NCBI GenBank assembly: GCA_046329585.1
Contig: JAXLUI010000003.1
Coordinates: 124,001 to 188,000 of the forward strand
Direction of reading: 5' to 3'
Origin: DLKC01 sp002478885
GTDB lineage: Bacteria; Bacteroidota; Bacteroidia; Chitinophagales; Chitinophagaceae
DNA length: 64,000 nucleotides
Shown one piece after another: positions 27,901 through 34,937 of the stretch. The translations under genes were made by a program, and so were the position numbers. Under the pieces are notes generated by a model that worked only from the letters and a program-made list of their open reading frames with translations, was not told the origin of the DNA and did not search any database. The stretch's first letter is position 1; the number at the start of each line of letters is the position of its first letter.

Positions 27901-28288
27901 CATCGTTGTTTATATCTACGAAAAGCACTCCTGTGCTCCACATGCTATCCTGCTTAATGCCGCTTTTCGCGGTAATATCGTCAAACTGGAAATTGCCCTT
28001 GTTAAGGTATAGCTTATTATCGGCCATGTTTGATGTAAAAAAAACATCAGGAAGGCTATCGTTATTCAGGTCGCCAATTGCAACGCCACCTCCGTTGTAA
28101 AAATTCCTGAACAGGAAACTATTATCAAATTCTTTATCTGCCACGTTATTTTCGAAATTGATCCCAGTCGCGGGCATCAGCGTAAACAACGCATCATTGT
28201 TTCGTACCGTGTCGCCTTTGCACGATGTTAACACAAGTATCGCAACAATACATGTGAGTGAAAGAAGGCGTGTTGATATGTTATTCAT
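24941..28288 (-). CDS. Giant FG-GAP/UnbV lipoprotein, subfamily B copy 2
   Basis: A 1115-residue lipoprotein (lipobox VLTSC, Cys23) and the closest paralogue of the gene at 21383-24691: both share FLFRNFYNGGGVA/FLYRNFYNGGGVA, the stretch QHTSMSSM and the UnbV segment GFQSSVDYKQV. First-propeller loops include DLNNDSLPDVFF, DINNDGWLDIYV, DFDNDGDLDCFM, DINNDGWPDVYV and DADNDGYTDLYV. The second propeller includes DVNKDGLVDVYI, DFNHDGHLDIFI, DINGDNSDDLII and DVNGDGHPDLVI. It lies 365 bases after susD in the same orientation, with a strong hairpin and one repeat arm between, so it may be expressed at reduced level by read-through from susCD or from its own promoter (inference). Confidence 0.85.
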   Translation of the reverse strand: MNNISTRLLSLTCIVAILVLTSCKGDTVRNNDALFTLMPATGINFENNVADKEFDNSFLFRNFYNGGGVAIGDLNNDSLPDVFFTSNMADNKLYLNKGNFQFDDITAKSGIKQDSMWSTGVLFVDINNDGWLDIYVCNSGHMSTGHRRNQLFINNHNLTFTESAKQYGLDISAYSTQVSFFDFDNDGDLDCFMINNSPIPVNQLNYIADRDKPQDQWKVGEFLKGGGDHLFKNDNGHFTEITKEAGIHGSLISFGLGVSVGDINNDGWPDVYVSNDSYERDYLYINQRDGTFKDEFESYFQHTSMSSMGTDIADINNDGYPDLFTTDMLPGDDYRLKTMGAFDNIDLFNSKIREGLYYQYVKNCLQLNNRNGKFIDIGNYSGVSATDWSWGELMFDADNDGYTDLYVCNGVNRDVTDLDFMDFFANDVFQKMVLTGQKDKLEEIVQKIPKTPILNKVYKNNGDLRFIDIGETWGFTQKSFSNGAAYGDLDNDGDLDLVINNENGPSFVYRNNSREVTKNNYLSVTLKGDDINTYAIGSKIQLFAGQQIFTRELIPCRGFQSSVDYKQVIGLGKIGKIDSMVITWPNRTVSSVLNPTINTTVYLTQSGADAKQQSAASESVLATYFDSTSSVFEKHTEDDFTDFYYERALPKMLSREGPKAATADVNKDGLVDVYIAGTPGHSGQIYLQRPGGAFIKKDEPAFKPFADFEDEALLFFDADGDSDPDLLIGPGGNNNPPYSRQMQNRLFLNDGTGTFSLKVDAFENNKQGVNTGAAIALDFNHDGHLDIFIGGRSEPAVYGMKPNSTLYLNDGSAHFKDVTKAICPAVSNIGMVTSAALADINGDNSDDLIITGEWMTPRIFSFKNGFTELRTNLQNLYGWWQTIKAVDVNGDGKMDVVLGNIGENFYLHPSEKEPVKLFVNDFDKNGYVDKILTSTIGGKDMPVFLKRDMEEQIPYLKKQSLRHEQFAVKSVQELFPADAINQSTVDSFNYCASIVAINDGKGNFIISKLPAMAQLSSVNAIQPVDVNGDGHPDLVIGGNENGFLPQFERLDASFGDLLLNDGKGNFSWVEQKQSGFMVNGVVRDIALFSNAQKQQLLFLVNNGYPALYSINKNRK

Positions 28289-28367
28289 GAAAAACGGTCT
28301 CAGATAAAATTCCGATAATATAGGCCTAAGATTTTGTCACCAGCAGGTTTAGCTATGTTCAACTCCT

Positions 28368-28387
28368 GTTGCGTCGCACTCTTGTAC
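28368..28387. repeat. Intergenic repeat, single left arm
   Basis: GTTGCGTCGCACTCTTGTAC, preceded by CAACTCCT, in the 365-base gap between susD and the first FG-GAP gene. The rest of the gap is A/T-rich with no ORF I would call. A strong hairpin lies near its susD end (28595-28626). Confidence 0.9.
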
Positions 28388-28594
28388 TTTATCAACATTT
28401 TTAGCAAATACAAAACAGCAACATGATAAATGCAAGATGATCCAGATTTACCGATCTGTCATAACACCGCGACTAATTTAACTACATTTTATTGCTGCCA
28501 TAAGTGAAGAACGATGAACCGAGCGTGGCAACAGGCGATGATTGAAAAGATTGGCTGACTTCCACAAAAAAATCACATCGGAGTTTATTTAAAA

Positions 28595-28626
28595 GCAAAG
28601 GTCATTACTTGCATAATGACCTTTGC
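28595..28626 (-). terminator. Strong hairpin after susD
   Basis: Perfect 13-bp arms GCAAAGGTCATTA (28595-28607) and TAATGACCTTTGC (28614-28626) around a six-base loop, 27 bases past the susD stop. On the minus strand it is followed by TTTTAAAT, a weak T-tract. It is either a terminator ending the susCD mRNA or a stabilising 3' hairpin with partial read-through into the FG-GAP genes. Confidence 0.75.
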
Positions 28627-28653
28627 GTAAATTTTCCTTTATTAACAACTCAA

Positions 28654-30300
28654 TTAATATCCTGTATTTTGAGTAAGATTTGGATTTGCAGCCAATGCCT
28701 GATTAGGTATTGGGTATAAAAGATACTTTGGATCATCTGAAGGTTTGTATGCCCAAGGTTTCAGGAACATACCGAAACGGATAAGATCTGTTCTTCTTAA
28801 ACCTTCCCAGTAAAACTCTCTTGATCTTTCAGCAAGCAAAGTTTTTGGATCAGATACATTAGCTGTGTTTACCAAAGGCATTGAAGCTACAGTGGCCGCA
28901 CCTCTGGCTGTTCTTAAAGCGTTGATCAAAACAAGTGCACTTGCGTCATCGCCAGTTCTCATTTGAGCTTCAGCAACCATCAAAACAACATCAGCATACC
29001 TGAAAATCATCAACCAGTTGCCGGAAGGTCCGCTATAAGAAGCTTTACCAGTGCTCAGATCCGGAGGATATTTTTCAACACGTATACCAGTCACTTCAAG
29101 GTTCGGTCCAGTTTCGATCATGTTTGCAGCGATGTTTGGATCAAAAGATAGGGGATTACCTTTTCTGTCTTTAAGAGCAACACCGTTTTCATTGTACTGC
29201 TGACCAATCATCAAGCCTGGTCTTTGACCGCTCTGATCTGTAACGCCTGGGTAAAATCTGCCGCCTAACCTTTTATCAACTGCTGTATCGCTTCCTTTAG
29301 GATGTTGTGCATCTAATGGCGTCGTTACACCAAAGCTGTTGTAGAAGTCGGCCACAGACGAGAATCCGTTCCAACCTGCGTTGGGGTTATTCGGAGTGTA
29401 CTGATTGTAATGTAAAGTAGCATACCATCTGTCGTTTATGCCACTGTTACCAGCAGAAACACCAGTTGTATTTGGATAAGCGAGAATGCCTTCAGTTGAA
29501 TTCTTATTGGTAACTGAGAAGTTATCAAAGTATTCAGACATGTAAGAATAGGCTCCGCTGTTTATGATTGAATTACCAAGAGAAATTACCTGCTGCATGT
29601 CACCTGCATCGAAAGTAGGGGAAGCTGGATTAATGAATGCACCCTTATTAAGGTAACATTTCATCAACAGCGTTTTGGCAGCATCAGCATTAGCAATAGT
29701 CATGTGGGCATTTCCTCCGGGACCCAAATCAGGCAAAATCGCGTTCAGTTCATCGATAATGAACTGCGCTGCTTCCGCACCGTGCTTAACAGTTGGAGCA
29801 TTTAACAGATTGTCACCTGGATTTCTGAATGGATATTGTCCAAAGAGGTTAAGCAATTCGTACAAAGAAAGTGCTCTTAAAAACCTTGCCTGTGCAGCTT
29901 GGGCTGGTGTTGGATTAAATGCAAGCACGTTCGTAGCATCGAAATTGAGCTTGTTTAAACTATTGAAAGTATTCAATATACTACCGAGATCAGCATTCCA
30001 TGTATGATTATGCATAACCCGCCATGCGCCATTATCATCCCAGTCTCCACCTCTTGTCGGAACAAGAGATTCGTCTGTTGAGTTCTCTTGCAAGTTGAAT
30101 ATCTGGCCAATATCAGACGAGTAGAGCGTTAGATCGGTATAAGCTGCCTGCAACAATAATTGGGTACCATTGGCTCCAAGCGCGCTTGATACCTGAGGGT
30201 TTGTGAGAGTGCCTTTAAGGTTCTCATCCAATTTGGTACAACTCGCAAGAGCTGCCAGAACCAAGGCGCCATATATTGATATTTTTTTATTACGTATCAT
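28654..30300 (-). CDS. susD: SusD/RagB-family glycan-binding lipoprotein
   Basis: A 548-residue lipoprotein (signal peptide ending AALASC, Cys21). The N-terminal TPR-like helical region (LLLQAAYTDLTLYSSD, then QARFLRALSLYELLNLFGQYPF) and the C-terminal part (LVLINALRTARGA, then LLAERSREFYWEGLRRTDLIRFG) are hallmarks of SusD/RagB proteins. It follows the SusC-type gene by 25 bases. Known role of the family: an extracellular lid that binds oligosaccharide over the SusC channel. The sugar specificity cannot be deduced; nearby GH97 and GH65 suggest alpha-glucosides. The symbol is used in the sense of family, not proven orthology. Confidence 0.93.
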   Translation of the reverse strand: MIRNKKISIYGALVLAALASCTKLDENLKGTLTNPQVSSALGANGTQLLLQAAYTDLTLYSSDIGQIFNLQENSTDESLVPTRGGDWDDNGAWRVMHNHTWNADLGSILNTFNSLNKLNFDATNVLAFNPTPAQAAQARFLRALSLYELLNLFGQYPFRNPGDNLLNAPTVKHGAEAAQFIIDELNAILPDLGPGGNAHMTIANADAAKTLLMKCYLNKGAFINPASPTFDAGDMQQVISLGNSIINSGAYSYMSEYFDNFSVTNKNSTEGILAYPNTTGVSAGNSGINDRWYATLHYNQYTPNNPNAGWNGFSSVADFYNSFGVTTPLDAQHPKGSDTAVDKRLGGRFYPGVTDQSGQRPGLMIGQQYNENGVALKDRKGNPLSFDPNIAANMIETGPNLEVTGIRVEKYPPDLSTGKASYSGPSGNWLMIFRYADVVLMVAEAQMRTGDDASALVLINALRTARGAATVASMPLVNTANVSDPKTLLAERSREFYWEGLRRTDLIRFGMFLKPWAYKPSDDPKYLLYPIPNQALAANPNLTQNTGY

Positions 30301-30325
30301 AAAAATTTTTATTTAATTAAATTGT

Positions 30326-33313
30326 CTATAATGAAAAACTAAGCCCTAATATGATGGTTCTTGGTGTTGGGTAAGGAATATACTCAATTGATCTTGAAGG
30401 GTAACCGCCACTAGCCTTATCAACGTTCACCTCAGGATCAAATCCAGTAAACTTGGTTGAAATTAACAAGTTGCTTGCAGTTACGTAAAAATTAAGACCC
30501 TTTATTTTACCAACGTTACCTACGTTATAATTCAGAGAAGCATTTCTCAACTTAAAATAATTGCCGCTTTCCAAAAATCTTGCAGAAGCACCTACACCGC
30601 TACCTGCACCTTCTTCAGAATTGTATGCAGCCTGGTCTACATTTCTACCCTGTAAAATACCAGCGAGGTTAGTAACACTTGTACGCGTGTTATTGTAGAT
30701 CAGGTAACCACCAGCACCACCTCCGTTAATAGCAAGTGAGAGTTTCTTATATCGTAAGGTTACGCTTGCACCATAAATTGTGTGTGGGTTAGGGTCGCCT
30801 GCGTAGGCCGGGTTGTCACCAATTTTTTGGTTACCGTTTTCATCAAAGCCATTAAAAGGCTTCAGCCAATATTCGTTAACAGGCTGATCGTTTGTGATGA
30901 TCTGTGAAAGTGTACCAGAAACACCCTGACCGCTGATCTCTCCAGTTAAGATTGTCAAAGGAGTCTTTGTTCCAGGAGCATAGAAATTAGTCAGGAGGTT
31001 TTTATTGTTTGCAATGTTAAAAGTGGCATCCAAGCTGAAATCTTTCTTGTCAATAAGTGTAGCCCCGATTGCGAATTCAAATCCTGTATTTTTTAAGTCG
31101 CCAGGAATATTGATCCAATAAGTGGAAGCTGGGGCTGGTTGAATAGCTGTGCTTTGGAATAAGATATCAGTAGTGGTTTTATTGTAATAGTCGAATCCAC
31201 CATATATCTTGCCTTTCATGAAAGAGAAGTCAACACCCAAATCGTAAGATGTAGTAGTTTCCCATTTCAGGTCAGGGTTCGCAACGTTTATCTGCTGCGC
31301 ATTGTTAAACGATGTAAATCCAAATTGCTCCTGGGCTGCACCGGCAGGAAACTCTTGGTTACCAGTTTTACCCCAAGAAGCTCTCAAGGCTAAAGAAGAA
31401 AACAAACCGCCCTTCATAAAGCTTTCATTACTTACAACCCATTTACCTGCAACAGATGGGAAATAACCGTACTTATTGTTTTCACCGAACTTGCTTGAAC
31501 CATCAGCCCTGAAAGTTCCTGTGATGTAGTATTTGTCCTTGAAATTTAAAATACCTCTTACAAAATAAGATTGCAACTCTGTAGTTGGATCTACATAAGT
31601 ATTAGGAGGATTCTGAACGCTACCATTTCTCAAAATACTTGTATATGGAATATCGAGAATGGTTTGCTGTGTAAGGTTGGTATTGAACCCGGTTGCGCTA
31701 AAAGAGTTATTAGAATAATCTGATTTCCAGTATTCAAAACCCGCAGTAGCATCAAGCCTTAAGTCCTGTGTAAGTTTGGCGTTATAATTTAATGTGTGAG
31801 TGAATGTCTGAGAACTCAGTACAGCATTCGAAATAACTCCAACACCTGATCCTGAGAGACCTGAATAACCTTGAAGCCAGCCATATTCATTTGTGTTTCT
31901 ATACCCTGCGCTATGGTTTATAGCATAGAGGAATTTGTATTCAAGGTTAGGTAGAATTTTATAAGCCGCGGAAATATTACCGAGAAATGTGTTAACATTG
32001 GCAATATCGCTAATACCATCTATCAAAGCCAGCGGGTTACCAGAACCGTTTGTAGGGAATATATAATAGCCTGATCCGTCTTTAAAATCAGTAGTTGGAT
32101 TCCACTGAAGCGTTGAGCTGATTAGGTTACCTTGTGAACCTGCATTATTTGTGACAGCACCAAGGTTTTCTGTTGTATGACCAGCGATCAAATCAAAATC
32201 GAGGGTAAGTTTTTTATCAAGAAACTTGTAAGTACCACCGAAATTCCCAAGGTATCTGTCAAGCGATGTGTTCTTGATAAAACCTTGCGTACCAGACCCA
32301 AGGAATGAACCACGGAATTTGCCGGTTTCATTTCCACCGCTAAAAGCCAGAGAGTAATTCTGAGAAAGTTTATTTTGTGTAATTTCCTTTTGCGCATCTA
32401 CAGTTTTTCCGCCATCAAGAGTTGAAGCGTTTGGAACATTGTACTTACTCAAAGCTGATCTGTACTGACCGGCATCGAGTATTTCATACTTTTTCATGAA
32501 GCCTGCGTTAAATCCAAAGCCTGCATTAAATTCTAGCTTTGATGCGCCAGAAGTACCCTTCTTTGTTGTAATAACAATTACACCATTAGCGCCGCGTGAC
32601 CCATAAATAGCAGTAGCGGAAGCGTCTTTAAGAACATCGATTGATGCAATGTCATTTGGATTAATGAAAAGTAAAGGATTGGCATCCGGCGTAGCACCTA
32701 GACCTGTCAAGTTAACAGAAGGCCTTGCAGATCTGCCATCGAGAATAACCCCATCAACTACATATATCGGGTTGTTACCACCGCGTATAGAGTTGTTACC
32801 ACGAATTTTTACAGTTGTTGCAGCGCCTGGCTGACCGCTGTTATTAGTAACTTCCAAACCAGGTACCTTGTTCTGAAGTAATTGGTCCGGCGATGTGATG
32901 GTTCCTTTGTTAAAATCCTTTTCTTTCAAAGATGTAACAGATCCGGTTACATCCTTTTTGCGAACAGAACTATAACCAATTACAACCACATCATTTAGAG
33001 ATGTGTTTTCTGGCTGCAATGTAACAGTCACGCTGGAAGAATTAGCTATGCTCACATCTTGTGAAGCAAATCCAACGTAGCTGATAACCAATGTTGTCGC
33101 AGAAGCGGGGACACTTAAGGTAAAACTTCCAGATGCATCAGTAGAAGTTCCCGACTTGCTGCCCTTTACAAGCACCGATGCGCCTGCTACAGGATTTCCC
33201 TTGTCGTCTGATACCTTTCCGGAAACGTTTTTGTTTTGCGCCCATGATTGCTGCATAATTAACATAAACAGCGGGCAAAAGAGGAGTACTCTTAGCAATC
33301 GAGTTGTAGTCAT
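30326..33313 (-). CDS. susC: SusC/RagA-family TonB-dependent outer-membrane transporter
   Basis: A 995-residue transporter. A signal peptide ends at QSWAQ (residue 26). A carboxypeptidase-regulatory-like domain (about 28-110) carries NVSGKVSDDKGNPVAGASVLVKG, and the region DVVVIGYSSVRKKDVTGSV serves as the TonB-box/plug boundary. The plug (about 115-235) contains the SusC signatures PIYVVDGVI and DASATAIYGSRGANGVIVITTKKG. The barrel ends in LGLSFSL. It forms an operon with susD. An inverted repeat lies 39-55 bases before the start codon (33352-33368), so a repressor could control it. TonB-dependent import of oligosaccharides across the outer membrane is the family role. Confidence 0.95.
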   Translation of the reverse strand: MTTTRLLRVLLFCPLFMLIMQQSWAQNKNVSGKVSDDKGNPVAGASVLVKGSKSGTSTDASGSFTLSVPASATTLVISYVGFASQDVSIANSSSVTVTLQPENTSLNDVVVIGYSSVRKKDVTGSVTSLKEKDFNKGTITSPDQLLQNKVPGLEVTNNSGQPGAATTVKIRGNNSIRGGNNPIYVVDGVILDGRSARPSVNLTGLGATPDANPLLFINPNDIASIDVLKDASATAIYGSRGANGVIVITTKKGTSGASKLEFNAGFGFNAGFMKKYEILDAGQYRSALSKYNVPNASTLDGGKTVDAQKEITQNKLSQNYSLAFSGGNETGKFRGSFLGSGTQGFIKNTSLDRYLGNFGGTYKFLDKKLTLDFDLIAGHTTENLGAVTNNAGSQGNLISSTLQWNPTTDFKDGSGYYIFPTNGSGNPLALIDGISDIANVNTFLGNISAAYKILPNLEYKFLYAINHSAGYRNTNEYGWLQGYSGLSGSGVGVISNAVLSSQTFTHTLNYNAKLTQDLRLDATAGFEYWKSDYSNNSFSATGFNTNLTQQTILDIPYTSILRNGSVQNPPNTYVDPTTELQSYFVRGILNFKDKYYITGTFRADGSSKFGENNKYGYFPSVAGKWVVSNESFMKGGLFSSLALRASWGKTGNQEFPAGAAQEQFGFTSFNNAQQINVANPDLKWETTTSYDLGVDFSFMKGKIYGGFDYYNKTTTDILFQSTAIQPAPASTYWINIPGDLKNTGFEFAIGATLIDKKDFSLDATFNIANNKNLLTNFYAPGTKTPLTILTGEISGQGVSGTLSQIITNDQPVNEYWLKPFNGFDENGNQKIGDNPAYAGDPNPHTIYGASVTLRYKKLSLAINGGGAGGYLIYNNTRTSVTNLAGILQGRNVDQAAYNSEEGAGSGVGASARFLESGNYFKLRNASLNYNVGNVGKIKGLNFYVTASNLLISTKFTGFDPEVNVDKASGGYPSRSIEYIPYPTPRTIILGLSFSL

Positions 33314-33351
33314 AGTAACAAGCAGTTTTTGTTTGATAAAAATAGGTAATC

Positions 33352-33368
33352 TGTGTAAACTTTACACA
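33352..33368. promoter_or_regulatory. 17-bp inverted repeat upstream of susC, operator candidate
   Basis: TGTGTAAACTTTACACA: perfect 8-bp arms around one central base, 39 bases before the susC ATG. Odd-centred palindromes of this kind are known LacI-family sites. On the minus strand it overlaps TTGTGTAAA, and a weak TA-rich -7 candidate lies about 18 bases downstream, so binding could block the promoter. It lies in the 410-base susC/lacI divergent gap, which otherwise holds only A/T-rich sequence and the second palindrome at 33650. Confidence 0.55.
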
Positions 33369-33649
33369 ATTTGTTAAAAAAATTTTCTTTTACCAGTCAG
33401 GATTTGATATTTCCAGACAAATGCGACTTAATTATTGCTGCATAAATTTTAAAAGAAAGGCTGCAAAAGAAAGAAAATTATATTGCAAATGAATAAACGA
33501 AATCATTTTGTTGATAAATCAAAAAAACGATTTCATCTAGATCCCAATTTTCTAAATAACCATTTGCAACCTTTCACTGAAAACCGAAACGATAACCAAA
33601 TTTGCATTTTTAAACCCATTGAAAGTTTCTCAAAAAACCGATATTTGGT

Positions 33650-33661
33650 GCAAACGTTTGC
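33650..33661. promoter_or_regulatory. CG-centred perfect palindrome upstream of lacI-type gene, operator candidate
   Basis: GCAAACGTTTGC is a perfect 12-bp palindrome with a central CG, closely resembling LacI/GalR-family operators such as the PurR site. It ends 62 bases before the regulator's start codon, fitting autoregulation or a looped complex with the susC-proximal inverted repeat 282 bases away. A second partial copy of the half-site (TGTTTGCGAAACC) follows at 33668-33680. Confidence 0.6.
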
Positions 33662-33723
33662 GGAAATGTTTGCGAAACCGATTGCTGTGGAAATATTTTT
33701 CTCCCAAAAGCCATAAAATATAA

Positions 33724-34719
33724 ATGAAGCATAATACCACCCTAAAAAGAATATCGCAAATACTTGATATGAGTATTTCAACAGTATCACGTGCCTTGAA
33801 AGACCATCCGGATATTTCTGAAAAAACAAAAAAGAAGGTGCTGGAACTTGCCACAGCCCTGGAGTATGAACCCAACACCAACGCAATTAATCTTAGAACC
33901 AATAATAGTAGGGTATTCGGCCTTATTGTTCCGTATGTGTCTCATTACTTCTACGATACTTTTATCTCTTCTGTAGAAGAGGAGTGCAGAAAAAATGGGT
34001 ATTCTTTAATGATTCTGCAGTCTTGGGATGATCCTGAAACTGAATTAAACAATCTGAAACTCTGCAGGCAAAACCGTGTTACCGGTGTATTTGCCTGCAT
34101 ATCTCCCTCAACTACCGATATCAAGGCGTTTCTTAAATTAGAAGAACTTGACATTCCGCTCATTTTTTTTGATAAAGTCCCCGACTTTGAGGCTTGCAAT
34201 AAAGTTTGTCTTGCCGATAAACAGGCAGCAAAAATTGCAGCCGACGTAATCATCAGAAAGCAAAAAAAGAAAGCACTGGGGTTATTTGGCAATGCTCAAA
34301 TGTCGATTACCAAAAAAAGACTTGATACGTTCATAGACGCATTTGACCCAAACATTTCAAAAACGGAACTCGTTAAAGACTTTGCGCTAAGCAGCGACGA
34401 GGCGTATGATAAAACTATTGCTTATCTAACTGCAAAAAACATACCCGATACAATTTTTTGTATGAGCGATGAGATTCTTATAGGTGTAATGAAAGCAGTG
34501 CAAAAACTGCAGCTAAAAATGCCAGAAAATATTTCGGTAATTACTATCAGCAACGGAATAATTCCAAAAATGTATTACCCGGAAATTACTTATGCTGAAA
34601 CCAGCGGCTTCAAACTTGGTAAACTGGCTTTCACAAGAATGATGGCCTGTTTATCAGGCAGCACTTTTATGCAGGAGCTTACCGTTGAGTCTCTATTGGT
34701 GGAGGGAGGATCTATTTAA
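33724..34719 (+). CDS. LacI-family transcriptional regulator
   Basis: A 331-residue regulator. The N-terminal LacI helix-turn-helix and hinge are at residues 5-58 (TLKRISQILDMSISTVSRALKDHPDISEKTKKKVLELATALEYEPN). A periplasmic-binding-protein-like effector domain follows (FGLIVPYVSHYFYDTFISSVEEECRKNGYSLMILQS, then GNAQMSITKKRLDTFIDAF, then DTIFCMSDEILIGVMKAV). It is divergent from susC, the usual position for a pathway-specific regulator, and palindromic operator candidates lie at 33352 and 33650. It most likely senses a sugar or sugar derivative from the SusC/D pathway and represses or activates it (inference). Confidence 0.93.
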   Translation: MKHNTTLKRISQILDMSISTVSRALKDHPDISEKTKKKVLELATALEYEPNTNAINLRTNNSRVFGLIVPYVSHYFYDTFISSVEEECRKNGYSLMILQSWDDPETELNNLKLCRQNRVTGVFACISPSTTDIKAFLKLEELDIPLIFFDKVPDFEACNKVCLADKQAAKIAADVIIRKQKKKALGLFGNAQMSITKKRLDTFIDAFDPNISKTELVKDFALSSDEAYDKTIAYLTAKNIPDTIFCMSDEILIGVMKAVQKLQLKMPENISVITISNGIIPKMYYPEITYAETSGFKLGKLAFTRMMACLSGSTFMQELTVESLLVEGGSI

Positions 34720-34783
34720 CGCATTCCCAAAAAAAAAAGCTTTAAATTCTTATTTTACAATCAGCACCTCTTACCTGGTCTTC

Positions 34784-34900
34784 GTTGTGTCACTCACTTG
34801 TACTTTAGTGTACGCAGCTCACCAATAAAAGCACGGCTGATACTGCGAACGGCTTATGTTTGTTTGGATATTATACGGACGTACAAGTGAGTGACACAAC
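34784..34900. repeat. Intergenic repeat, two inverted arms both of T-form
   Basis: The left arm GTTGTGTCACTCACTTGTAC (34784-34803) and right arm GTACAAGTGAGTGACACAAC (34881-34900) are exact reverse complements around a 77-base spacer. This is the only locus with two T-form arms. It separates the convergent lacI-type and GH97 genes. Confidence 0.92.
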
Positions 34901-34937
34901 AAAGTTGCCATGAAAAACAAAAGCTGATTACAAAAGT

